Assembly: GCA_007922305.1 (NCBI GenBank)
Contig: ML677365.1
Coordinates: forward strand, 20,021,363-20,085,362
Direction of reading: 5' to 3'
DNA length: 64,000 nucleotides
From: Dermatemys mawii
Taxonomy: Eukaryota > Chordata > Testudines > Dermatemydidae
Part shown: positions 12,208 through 23,700 of the stretch, piece by piece
Layout of the letters: each line of letters opens with the position of its first letter
Position numbering within the stretch: the first letter of the stretch is position 1
Program-made: the position numbers and the translations under genes
The notes under the pieces: model-generated
What the model was told of the DNA's origin: nothing
Databases searched by the model: none
What the model saw: the letters and a program-made list of their open reading frames with translations, nothing else

Positions 12208-12519
12208 ACAATGAGCAAGTCATGTTCATTTCTATCATGTGACTCTTCCTACCTCTGGTAATAATAAATCTGTAAACTCCATTAACACCCATTTGACTGA
12301 ACATCAGCATGTGCCAACCTGTTGAACTTGAATTTGCCTGTGAGATTAAACCCACATTCCACCATTGGTGATCAAGTTAATTAAGATCCAAACTATTTCA
12401 AGGGCCTGCAAACCAGTTTTGAGACATAAGTGCTTCCTATACTGGTTATTCCCATGTAGAGGAGTGAAAACTGTGACTTATAAGTCACTATTTTCCTGGG
12501 ATTCTTTCGCTGGGAGTGA
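12208..12519 (+). repeat. Left arm of large inverted repeat (312 bp)
   Basis: This arm is the reverse complement of 12660-12971 over its full length with about six mismatches counted by eye. It starts around ACAATGAGCAAGTCATG and ends ...CGCTGGGAGTGA. A 140-bp spacer separates the arms. It shows no coding content of its own. Confidence 0.92.
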
Positions 12520-12659
12520 GTATGACTCCCTTACCTCTGTGAGTATGACCCGTACCTCCAGCAGTTCCCCAAGATCTGCACAAATCTCTTGGTTGGGGAT
12601 ACACTGGTTTAGGGGAAGTGATGATCTGTCTTGGCTACAGAATGGGAGAACCCAACACA
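12520..12659. other. Spacer of the large inverted repeat
   Basis: 140 bp of unique sequence between the 312-bp arms. It has no recognisable gene or motif and would be the loop of the hairpin. Confidence 0.85.
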
Positions 12660-12971
12660 TCACTCCCAGCGAAAGAATCCCAGGAAAACAGTGACTTATA
12701 AGTCACAGTTTTCACTCCTCTACATGGGAATAACCAGTATAGGAAGCACTTATGTCTCAAAACTGGTTTGCAGGCCCTTGAAATAATTTGGATCTGAATT
12801 AACTTGATCACCAATGGTGGAATGTGGGTTTAATCTCACAGGCAAATTCAAGTTCAATAGGTTGGCACATGCTGATGTTCAGTCAAATGGGTGTTAATGG
12901 AGTTTACAGATTTATTATTACTAGAGGTAGGAAGAGTCACATGATAGAAATGAACATGACTTGCCCATTGT
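12660..12971 (-). repeat. Right arm of large inverted repeat (312 bp)
   Basis: Inverted partner of 12208-12519, beginning TCACTCCCAGCG and ending CTTGCCCATTGT. The two arms have equal length, so no net insertion or deletion has accumulated since the duplication. Confidence 0.92.
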
Positions 12972-13891
12972 AACTTTTCCCAAGAAGAAAATTTGCACTC
13001 TACATTCACCAGACAGCATCCACCAATATTCATGGATGAAGGTAAAGAATTCTAAAAAAAACTTTGAAGGACAGTTAGCAGACACAAAATCAGTTTAACC
13101 AATCACAGGCAGCTTCAAAAATTAAAGTTGAATTCAGCCTTGGCTGATCAAATACCTTTCCAATTCAAGTTGAACAGTTTGCACAACCCCAGCATTAAGG
13201 ATGAAACATATGACAGAGTACTACACAACCTATCAGCATGCTTACAACACAACGCTGAAAACTGGAGCAACAGAAAAGCCATGACAAAATTAGTACTTTT
13301 AAAAATATTAAACATTTACTGAATGAACTTGAAGTCCATGCAGGGAAAAAAATGTTATAGATCACATGTATTACATAGAAAATTGAACTAAACAACGGAA
13401 GTTGCAGCTATTTACACATGCTCAGAGCTGCTATCAAAAACTATGCAATCTTCTATTTCTCTATTTACGTCTGTGTACTGAAAGCATACATAATCCACTA
13501 GCTCCAAAACATCCAAATTTATTTATTTGGACAACTCTGTGAAAATAAATGAAACCTATTTTTAATATCATGTATCCTGAAAAATGCCCCTGGACCAAAA
13601 CCTAATACATTGTTAAATTTGACCCTAGCAATCTAAAATTAATTAAATCCCAAACCCCTGAAAGCAAAGATTACACTGAAAGATAAAACAGCCCCTTCAC
13701 CATACAATACTTCAAGATCTGCAATGTCTGATACTGATAGCTCATTTAATACACATCAGTTAGAATTATCATAAGAGAAAACCTTATGAAACCTAGAGAA
13801 TGGCCCACAACAAAAACCCAGATCCAACCAGCCTAACTGTGGAAAAGTTCAGGTCCTGATGTGATTTTATGGCTTAGCCTTGTCTAGGGCT

Positions 13892-14012
13892 CTGTGAATG
13901 GACACGCACTAACAAGCTTGCTGACAGGCTCTCAGAAGGACGGAAAAACCACTGGCGCTCTCTCTCCGCATACACACAACACGTCCCCCCTCACACCCCT
14001 TGTTTGAAAAGC
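13892..14012 (-). repeat. Copy of Harbinger-MITE filler segment, inverted
   Basis: About 121 bp matching, in reverse complement, the internal segment 17291-17412 of the MITE at 17097-17784 (shared landmarks: AACAAGCTTGCTGACAGGCTCTC..., CTTTTCAAACAAGGGG in complement). Neither Harbinger terminus accompanies it here, so this is the filler alone. Confidence 0.85.
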
Positions 14013-14050
14013 AAGCCTTGTCTTGACCACATGTCCCAGTTTTATACGGA

Positions 14051-14276
14051 CTAGGGTGACCAGATGTCCCATTTTTATAGGGATAGTCCCATTTTGGAAG
14101 ACTTTTTCTTATATAAGCGCCTATTACCCCCCCACCCCCAGTCCTGCTTTTTAACAGTTGCTATCTAGTAACACTAATAGGGACTGTCCGGATATTTGGG
14201 GCTTTTTCTTACATTGGTGGCTATTACCCCTCACTCCTGTCCTGATTTTTCACACTTGCTATCTGGTCACCCTAGC
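14051..14276. mobile_element. Short DNA repeats, GGGTGACCAGATGTCC family, doubled
   Basis: CTAGGGTGACCAGATGTCCC at 14051 and CTATCTGGTCACCCTAG at its right end are inverted termini. The interior repeats itself: TTTTTCTTA...CCTATTACCCC...GTTGCTATCTAGTAAC, then again TTTTTCTTAC...GCTATTACCCC...CTTGCTATCTGGTCACC. This looks like one copy with an internal tandem duplication, or two nested copies. The family is common in turtles; its superfamily is not certain. Confidence 0.7.
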
Positions 14277-14350
14277 CTTCTCTCTAAACAAGATTTTTCA
14301 CATTGCTAGATTAATTATGTTGCATTTTTCAATAACTGTGAAGCAACAAT

Positions 14351-14588
14351 GGGTGAGGTAATATCTTTTATTGGCCAACTTCTGTTGGTGAGAGAAACAA
14401 GCTTTCAAGCTAACACAGAACTCTTCTTCACGTTGTCTCCTCCAGGCCCCAAAGAAGAGCTCTGTGTAAGCTTGAAAGCCTCTCTCTCCCTCTCTTTCTT
14501 TCACCAAGAGAAGTTGGTCCAGTAACAGATATTACATCACCCTCTTTGTCTCTAATATCCTGGGACTAACACAGCTACAACACTGCAT
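14351..14588. mobile_element. Penelope-terminal fold-back fragment
   Basis: GGGTGAGGTAATATCTTTTATTGG, GTTGGTGAGAGAAACAAGCTTTC and AGAACTCTTCTTCA are followed, after about 30 bp, by the inverse series AAGAAGAGCTCTGTGTAAGCTTG, CACCAAGAGAAGTTGGTCCAG and AGATATTACATCACCC. The same two series bound the Penelope-like element at 52806-54490. This copy is therefore just the two terminal sequences brought together with the coding body absent. Confidence 0.7.
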
Positions 14589-14646
14589 GAAGCAACAGTG
14601 ACATCCAGTGGCTTTGTTAGGTACATTAGTGTTGATTACTCTGTAT

Positions 14647-14770
14647 GAATAGTATCAGAGGGGTAGCCGTGTTAGTCTGCAATTGCAGAAGTGACAAAGA
14701 GTCCTGTGGCACCTTAAAGGTACTTTAGTTAGTCTTTAAGGTGCCACAGGACTCTGTCACTTTTGTATAA
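14647..14770. repeat. Turtle SINE-like repeat with snap-back
   Basis: GTATCAGAGGGGTAGCCGTG then TTAGTCTG is the start of a very common turtle repeat. It is followed by GAGTCCTGTGGCACCTTAAAGG and, 14 bases on, by the inverse CTTTAAGGTGCCACAGGACTC. The copy is thus a hairpin of its own first half. Confidence 0.65.
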
Positions 14771-15304
14771 ATAGGATCACAGGGTCAGTGTCCACAGTGC
14801 TTGGCTCTATAAACAAGGTTCTCTAAACTGGGCAATATTAGCTGTACAATTAAAAGTCATATTATGTTGAAACTGAAGTTTGATACTTTCTAAAAGAGAT
14901 TTACTTAATATATTGTAAATGCATTCATTGCTAGGCAAGTCAAGAGAAATTAAAGATAGTTACACAGAGCCGACCTGCTGTTAGACTAGCAAGATATTAG
15001 TCACATTCACTGCTAAGTATCTCATACACAGTAACAGGAACTCTGCCACTGGACCAAAAAGAGCAGCAGGAAAACAGCTACAACTCTGCTTATAGGCCTT
15101 TGAGAAGGCAGTAGAGCCCATAAACAGATGGCACTGAAACACCAGGAAAGAGAAAATCTGATGATGCAGTAGTTCGCTTAAATGTTTGCTGGAGAGCCTC
15201 CTGTAAGCAGCCCCTAGTGTAAACTTAAGCTGAACCCTCCTGTCTGCCATGCAGCATAAATCAGAGGCAAGGCAGAGATGAAAATGCAAGCAGCCCACAG
15301 TGGA

Positions 15305-16420
15305 TGGCTTTGCCAGGTGTCCAGTTTTCAATCAGAACGCCCGGTCAAAAAGGGACCCTGAAAAGGCTCCGGACCTTTAAAAGTCCAGTTAGCAGCGCAG
15401 CGGGGCTAAGGCAGGCTCCCTGCCTGCCATGGCTCTGTGAGGCTCCCAGAAGTAGTGGCACATCCCACTTCTGGCTCCTAGGCATGAGGGCAGCCAAGCA
15501 CCAGCTCTGCAGCACCCGACGGCTGAGAATCATAGCCAATGGGAACTCCGGGGGGGAGGGGAGGGGTGCCTGCGGATGGGGGACTGCGCAGAGCCGCCTG
15601 GCAGTGCCTCCACCTAGGAGCTGATGGGGGGACATGCCACTGTTTCTGGAGGCAAGCAGTGCCCGGATCCTGCACCCCTCACCCCATCCCATGCCCAACC
15701 TCTTGTCACAGCCCTGAACCCCCTTCTGCCCTCTGAACCACTCAGTCTCAGCCCAGAGCACCCTCCTACACCCCAAACCCCTCATCCCCAGCCCCACCCT
15801 AGACCCTGCACCCTCACTTGGAGCCTGCACCTCCTGCTAGGGCTTTTACCCACACACCCCCCCCAACCCCTCAGCCCCAGCCCAGAGTCCCCTCTTGTAC
15901 CCCAAGTCTATTAACCTCAGCCCCACACCAGAGCCCCTAACCCCCAGTTGGACCCCTAATCCCCCCTACTCCAACCCCCTGCCCCATCCCAGAGCCCCCT
16001 CCTGCACCCTGAACCCCTCATTTCCGGAACCTCTCTGGAACCTGCATCTCCAGTCCATAGCCTGTAAACCCTCCCACACATCAACCTCCTGCCTCAGCCC
16101 AGAACCCTTTCTCACATGCCGAACCCCTCGGCTACAACCCCCAGCCCAGATCTGCCTTCTGTACCCAAGCCTCTCTTCCTGGCCCCACCCCAGAGCTCAC
16201 ATCACCAGCCGGAGCCCTCACCCCCTCCAACTACCAACCCAGTGAAAATGAGCAAGTGAGTGAGGGTGGGGAGAACAAGTGACGGGGGGGATGGAGTGAG
16301 TGAGGGTGAGGCCTCAGATAAGGGGTGGAGCCTCTGAAGAGGGGCATGGCAGTGGGCAGGGCAAGGGTGTTTGGTTCTGTGCGAGTAGAAAGTGGCCTAA
16401 AAGTGGACGTGTCCTCTGAC
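15305..16420. repeat. Large GC-rich interspersed repeat with C-rich minisatellite core
   Basis: It begins near CCAGGTGTCCAGTTTTCAATC and CGCCCGGTCAAAAAGGGACCC, a head I recognise from a turtle-wide repeat. From about 15670 to 16240 it consists of diverged units of CAGCCC, CCTGCACCC and GAACCCCTCA type, and then GTGAAAATGAGCAAGTGAGTGAGGG with a purine-rich tail ending near GTTTGGTTCTGTGCGAGTAG. Proline-rich open frames across it are by-products of composition and are not annotated. Confidence 0.6.
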
Positions 16421-17014
16421 TAATAAGGCTTTGTTAGTGCAGAGTGCACTCTGGGGATGTACTTTAGAGCTCCCTGTGTCAGGTTTGCTCCATTTGGCCC
16501 ATTATCTTAAAACAGCCATTATTTAATAAACACAACAAAAGTGTGCCCCGTGAGTCCATCAGATAAAGATTTGCTTTCCAAATCCAGGTGGGTGGCCCTT
16601 TCAACCCTGCCATGTGGGCTTGGGAGAAAGCTGCAAAGAGGAGTCAGCCAGAGACTCCAGTCAGCCCGTAAGGGAAGAAACTGCCAAAGCAGGCACCGCT
16701 GGATACTGAGAGAACTTTCTACAGATTTGACTGGACTTTCTCTGCCCTGTGCTGATTAACTATCTGCTCCAACCTTCCCACTCCTTCAATCTCTTTCTCT
16801 TCACCTCAACTTCACTTCTCTCACCCTTTTCTCCCCTGCCCTGGCCCCCTCAGCCTCCTTCCATTCAATCTCCCTTCTCCTTTCCCTTTAGCTGATCCCT
16901 CTTACCTGAACCCACCAAAAATGGGCATTTTGCCATCACATTTGCCGTCATCGTCTCGTTCACTTTGCTTGTATGTTATATCTCTCCCCCAACCCTGTCT
17001 GGTTTATTCAGCTT

Positions 17015-17096
17015 GTACACTCTTCAGTACAGGGACCATTTTTTTGCTCTCTGTTTGTACCATGCCTAGCACAATGGGATTCTGGTCCATGACTAA
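17015..17096. repeat. Old interspersed repeat, left part, split by a Harbinger MITE
   Basis: AGTACAGGGACCATTTTTTTGC, TGTTTGTACCATGCCTAGCAC and AATGGGATTCTGGTCCATGACTAA match a widespread sauropsid repeat that normally continues GGCTCCTAGATGCTAC. That continuation is found directly after the MITE at 17785-17815, which dates the MITE as younger. Confidence 0.65.
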
Positions 17097-17784
17097 GGCC
17101 ATAGTTACACTTACAGAATTATAGCGCTTTTGGTTATAGCGGTCCCCTTATACAGCAATATATATAGCGCTATTGCGTGTCCACACTGAGACGCGCCAGC
17201 GGTATAGCATGGCCACATTTGCTGCACTTCAGGTGGCATTAAGAGCAGTGCATTAGGGCAGGTATCCCAGCATTCAGCTGGGTGTAACGTGCTTTTCAAA
17301 CAAGGGGTGTGAGGGGGCACGTGTTGTGTGTATGCGGAGAGAGAGAGACAGTGGTTTTTCCGTCCTTCTGAGAGCCTGTCAGCAAGCTTGTTAGTGCGTG
17401 TCCATTCACGGAGGGCTTTGTTTTCACACAGGCTCCCTCCTTAAACATTTGCATTGCTTATCTGCCGAGTTAAGAGAGAAACTCTAAAAAGGTACTTCCG
17501 CATTCCTTCAGCCGAGTTCAAAAGAAAGGGAAGAGACGTCAATTGCCTTAAATGGTTCCAGGCATCTCAAGAGATCACTTGTAGCATAGCGGGTGTCCAC
17601 ATTCTCACCGTAGCGCTACAGCGGGAGCGCTACAGCCCTTATTCCCCATGCGGAGGTGGATTACCAGGAGTGCTGTAACTCCGCGGTTATAGCGCTCTAC
17701 GTGCCTTGCCAGTGTGGACGGGTAGGAGGTTATAGCACTCCTGGGGGCTTTACAGCGCTATGAAGTGCCAGTGTAACCAAGGCC
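17097..17784. mobile_element. Harbinger MITE (688 bp) with TAA target duplication
   Basis: The termini GGCCATAGTTACACTTAC and (in complement) GGCCTTGGTTACACTGGC match those of the 4.36-kb element at 35970-40325, and TAA flanks both sides (17094-17096, 17785-17787), the 3-bp duplication expected for Harbinger. The left roughly 190 bp and right roughly 200 bp are homologous to the autonomous copy, including the TATAGCGCTATTG and TAGCGCTACAGC palindromes. The centre (about 17290-17560) is absent from it and carries the segment also found alone at 13892-14012. Confidence 0.92.
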
Positions 17785-20700
17785 TAAGGCTCCTAGATGC
17801 TACAGGACTAATAAAAGGGAAAGACACCCTAAAATAATTATGCAACTTTTAGTCTAGACTATCTCGATCAAAAACCACTCTTCTTTGCAAGCCACAGGTC
17901 CAGAACTTCATGTGTTTCCTTGGTTCTCCTCAAAAGCTGCTCCATTGACCTTAGTCCACTGGCTCCACATTTGGTAAGCACCCAGGATTTCTCCTGACAG
18001 AAGAGGAGAGATGCGAACATTGTTAACTTCTTGGCAACTATACACCAAATCCTTTTAGTCAGCTCCAAAATGGGTGTGAGAAGAGAACTCCATTTATATG
18101 TCTACCCTGGCCAAGCTACAACAAATGCATTCAAAGAAGAATGCCTAGATATAGTTTAGAGACCTGTAAACTATTAGAAGGATCACTGAAAATGTATAAA
18201 CTGAATGTGTTATTTAAACAATGCACAATATCATTTATTTTAGTTTTCTATTTCCATTGTAAACTACAAATATATTAAACTTTATTTCTGAGACTGTTAC
18301 TATGTAAAGCAAAGTAAACACTTCAAAAATGTACCAGTCTTTCAAAATGAAGAATTCACAGTCTGCTCTAAATAAAACATCCAAGGCTAACTTTGTAACA
18401 TGAGCTCAGCAAGCCTTGCACATTATTTTTCTTACTGAAGATGTTTTTTGCTGAATTGGTAATTAGTAGCATATAAAAATGCAAATCAAAAATACTGTAC
18501 ATAAGACTACGTTATTGCTGACATTAAGAAATCAGTAATACTAAAACATAAAAAGTTCTGTTTGAACAATGTACTATTAATAGTAACCTGAACGATAATA
18601 GCATTTATTGGTTCTCAAAAATAAATCTAGGAGGGCAGAAATAGATTTGAGTAAGTGACATTCTAAATAACTGTACTACTGGAAAGGAAAATCATCTTAG
18701 GAAATGGATATATCTAACACAATTGGACTGTGCCTCCTTTATTTACCTCATAAACCTCAAATTATGACTTACGCAAAAGGACTGAAGCCTCTATTTATCA
18801 AACAGACTCATGAGAAATGATTATGTCAGGCTTAAAATATTTTAGACTAGGTCGTATCAGTCAGCTACTTATAAATTATTTCATCTGAGTCTGCCATTGC
18901 AGGAGAAAGAAACCAAACCAAATCGAAACTTAACGATGTACTTGCCTAGTGCTTTGCAATCAGGAATCCTGCTTTTACTGCACCAGTTGTTTCTCTCTCA
19001 GCAAAAGGAATTAAAACAATCCAATGTGCACTGCAACTCTGAACACACAGTGTCCTAGATTCTTGGTCTGTCATAAAAATAAAAAAAGGATGGCTCATTA
19101 CAGCACCAAATCTGTGCAAGATTGTGCATTTCTGATCAAAACACTCATTTAAAAAAATCTTCTGTCTTTTGCACATGCCTAAATTTTGCCATTATTTCAC
19201 ATTCCTTTTGTTTACCACAAGACTGATGGATTACATAGGAGCATCCCTCTTGATCTTAAGTATTTTCAAAGGATAAATAATTAAAGTATCTATACATTTG
19301 ACTGAAATTTTCCTTTGTAACTGATCAAGAAAGAGCTACGTATTTCTAGGATGTTGTAGGTATAATAATTAAAAATTAAAGTATTATCTTTTTATTAAAC
19401 ATTAAGGATTTGATTACACACAAAATAGATGTACAGTTGCACAGGCAAAATACATACCTAATTTGTACAAAAAATATTGCACAACAGGCTAACAGCATGC
19501 ACAAATTATCTAAATTATTTATTTGTGCATTTAATCATTGTAATTGCATGTGCAAATATACACAGAATTATATACACACACAGAATTGTGTGTGCATCTT
19601 GCACAAGTAATTATGATTCTAACAAAGTAAAACTTCTTCACGGAAGAATGCTTTTGACTGAACACTTGTGCTATGTTGTTATTGCTCCATATTTATAGCA
19701 AAGAAATCTGATTTCTGTCATTTGTTTCCCAGTGCTTTCTTCTCTGGTGTAGATATTTAAAGATGCACTTCAGTTCTTTCCCCCCTCGCTTGCTAACACA
19801 CTTTTGGGAAGAACAGTTTTTACAAATATCCATTGTTCTTTGCAAAATTAAATCAATTTTTTGCTTGCCACAAACAATTTAGTATGTAAATTATTCCTTC
19901 TATTGGCTTTACACTTACACATTTTCATTGTTAGGTAAGTAACAGCTTAGGACCTCCCTGCCTGAGAACCACCCCCCACTCCCCCTCTGTGCTTCACTGT
20001 CACAAATGAGATCAGCAGAACATTTGAGCTAAAGTTCCATTCCTCTAAATGCAAAGATGCTGCCAGCCAGATACTCTGTGAGGACCCAATCACTTTGGAA
20101 TTCACACATTTGTTCCAAAATACCTCAAGTCTGATGATCTTCAAGACACACTGAAAAACGCATCTTTTTTCCCACACATTTCAAAATGGAGAATTGTAAG
20201 GGTGGGAAATTGTTGGTGTAGGAGGGTGGTTTTAATTTTTGATGTTCCTGATTAGGGGTATATTAAATGGCATACCTGTATGTAATCGCACCTCTCACCT
20301 CCAGAGTGCCTCCTAGCATCTAGGTACACAACTGCAGGGGTTCTCTCAGTCTAGCACCCTCTTTAGTTGTTCTTGTGCTGTAATGGTCTGTTGATATACT
20401 TGGCCTAGCCCTCCCGTCAGGTCACTGCTCAGTCCACTTCCCTTCCAGGGATAAACAAAAAAGCACCCTGAGAGGAAATTCAAAATCTAATAGCCTTCAA
20501 GGCCATCTCCCAGCATCTATCTGCAAATTGTCATTCTTGGCCTTTTACTCTTAACAGCCTTCCTGGTCTGGGAGAGAGGCAGGGGAACTCAGGCCCACCT
20601 TCTCCTCTCTGTTCTAGCTCCAGGACCCTGTTTTAGGCAGATAAGGACTATGGGTCTTTTTGATCTCTCTTCTTCCTTGAACTGCCCATACTGTCACCCT

Positions 20701-23700
20701 GCTTGACAATGTCTTCACCAAGTCTCTGCTATCCCTGCCTGGAGCTGATTCCTCACAGTTTCTCCTTAGCAAGCCATGAAGGTACTTTCTCTAATACCAT
20801 TCCCAGCCCTCCTCTGAAGCAGATGGGCTGTGGGAGAGCAGTCCCCCATCTCGCACCGGTAGAGCAGTTGATAGCTCCCTGCTCCAGGCAGGAGTTCCCC
20901 CTCAGTCCTCTTCTTTGAGCTGGGGTTTGTGTCTCAGGCCTCTTACTTGGAATAGGCAACTGCAAGGCTTTATCCAGTTCCCTTCAACAGAACACCCTCT
21001 CCAATTAGCCTGGCAGTCTCGAGGAGTCAGTCAGCCAGCCTTCTCCAGATAGTGTGGCCCTGCTATAAGGGAGGAGGCAGCCTTTATACTGGTTCCTTCT
21101 CCTGACTCCTCCCCAACTGATGGGGTGAGACGATCCTTGCCCGGCTCTCTCTGCAAGGCTTCGGGCCCTTAAAGATACAGTGGCAGGATTCCTTTCTCAA
21201 GCATCATTCATTCCTGGGACTCTATGGTCTCCTATATATCCACTGGACCGTTCCAAGCCCTTAAAGGTCCATGCCAGGTGGGCTGACCACTACAAGCCCC
21301 TGCCCTCCATGACACACTACCCCATCACATGTACTCATGCTGGAATATACCATTTGAAATTCTGTTAAGAGGACTTATGAAGAATTTCAGTCTTGGTCCA
21401 GTGCAAATGAAATGGTTAATTCATCATTACCTCACATACATGTTATATGGCTTAATTACTTGCAAAATGCTTTAATATTCTTGTTTTAAAAGTGCTTATG
21501 TATGTCACAGTTTCAGGTTTAACTGACCCCCTCCTGTTCTTCCTTAAGGGTACTCACTCAAGGTTTTGGCTTCTCAGATACCACCTCTCATGGGACAGAG
21601 ACCCACATCTCTCTCCCTTCAGACCAGAGGCTTGGGATTGCTGTCCCTCTCCACTTCACTGATATTTCCCAGTAAGTCTGACTGGGGTCCATTCACACCA
21701 AATACTTGTCACAGGTAACCTATTAATCTTATGGAGCCCTAGAAAGCTAATGTCTTTCCAACCCCACTGCAAGGGTTAGAGCCCCGATCCCTGAGACAGA
21801 ATGTCCTGTCCATTTGCTGAATGAGACAGATGGCCCCAAATCAGTTTTTAATAATAAAAGCCCTTTTCTTTGTCTGTTAATTTCTGGAAAATCCAGTTTG
21901 AACCAGTATAAGTAAGGCTCCCTGGGAGGGGTCTGCTCTGGAGGTATTTACAACCTAACTGATTCACCTTAATTAACCTCCACTGTTTTTCGTTCCTAGA
22001 GCTGTGGGAACCATCCTCACTGGAGGTGCACACAATCCCTGGTCCACAGTGATACATGAACTTAATACCATATGGTTCCCAAAGATAGGCTGCAATGTAT
22101 GTCACAACCTATACAAGTGCAACATATTTCTATTACCTTAGAATTGGTACATACCTTCAAATGCATTAAAAACATTTTCATGTGCCCAATTCTTACGTCA
22201 GACAATTATTTTAAAGTATCACCCGTGTTCTGGCACTGTCTGAGCACAGACCGTATAGCATTCTGTGCCTGCTGTCTTGAAATGCCCCTTGCATAGGATC
22301 TCTTTTTAACCTATCCCAGATGCTGTAAACAACCTGAATTAGGGAATCTGCAAGCATGACAGATTCAATTGATTGATTTTAAATCGAAGCAAATTTATAT
22401 TTTGGGGCTCTTTCACTATCACGGGCTCCTATTATTCATGGTGACCCACCCAGCTATTACCAGCCTGGCATTCTATATCGTTGATTTGGATATTTATTCC
22501 TCCTTCACTCACATCAGACCTTGTACCTACCCACCCAACTACCATTATCTGCTTCAGATGGATCCTTCTTTGTTCCCCATAGACCCAGAGTTTTCACATC
22601 CCCCTGCTCAATCTTCCTTGTCAGGCTGTCTTCATCTTTCCCACATGTTCAAACATCTGCCTATATCACAGTTGTAGCCTCACGTCACTAGAGCTTCTAG
22701 GGACTGTATGGTATGTGAAGAGTTTTGCAGAGGCAGAGTAGACTTTTTAAGGGGTGTTCAAGTTGCAACTCAGGCTAGTATTATAAGAATCCATTTATCA
22801 AATATTTTATTTATGCATAAACATTTTGTTCACAATTATAGATTAATGTAAATTTAATTTTTAAAATCTCATTTCCTTGGTTATTATGTGAAACTATATT
22901 TCTTACTAATAGTCCTATGAAGGCCCTTTGACCTATGTCCAGCTGCCCTATGATGACATCACAGTGATGACGCTTCTGTGGGCTTAGGCATTTACAATTT
23001 TTTTTTCTTTGCCTGTTTTAACACTGCAGTTACACAAGTAGTATCACAGGCATTAATATACAAGCATCATTAGTTAGCATTTAAACTGCACAATGAAAGG
23101 AACAATTGTAATCCATATTGGTTCATTCCTTTTTATTAATTCATGCTAGCAGGAGCAGCAAGATTATTGAAAATCCTTCTGTGCTACATGAAGCCTGCAT
23201 GGCAGAAAGACATCTAAGCCACTGTGTGAAAATGCTTTTTCTTCTTCTGTCCCAGTTTGAGGCATCTAGTCTGCCCTGAGCAAACCACAACTATATAGTG
23301 TGGTGTTAAGTAAAATACCCTTTGGAACTTAAATATCAGGTGAACCTTCATTTCTCACCTCCCCGCCATCAGTTTACATCAGACCTGCTGGATTTCACTT
23401 ACCTATAGTAGTTTTAAATTCTGAGTTAAAGTGAATACAAATACTACTTCCACAGGACTCATGACTTGGGATATGAAGAACCTGCTCCCAATGAACACAA
23501 GGGAATTTTGAATGAATTTAAATGGGAGTTTAACAGATAGTTCACTACTGTGCAGGATGTTTGTGATTTATGACACCCACAGATATTCTACGGGATTTGG
23601 GGAAAAACACTCCTGAGACACAGACATGCTATTTGGGAGTCAAAGACTAGCTGACATTTGTAGAGGGCCCCAAATCCTATTAATCCCCATGGAATATTCT

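Noticed and set aside
15345..16245. Proline- and serine-rich frames on both strands
   Set aside because: They arise from the C-rich minisatellite of an interspersed repeat.
20200..21870. Possible LTR retroelement
   Set aside because: Composition is suggestive, but no TG...CA ends, target duplication or coding remnants could be defined, so it is only mentioned as possible decayed repeat.
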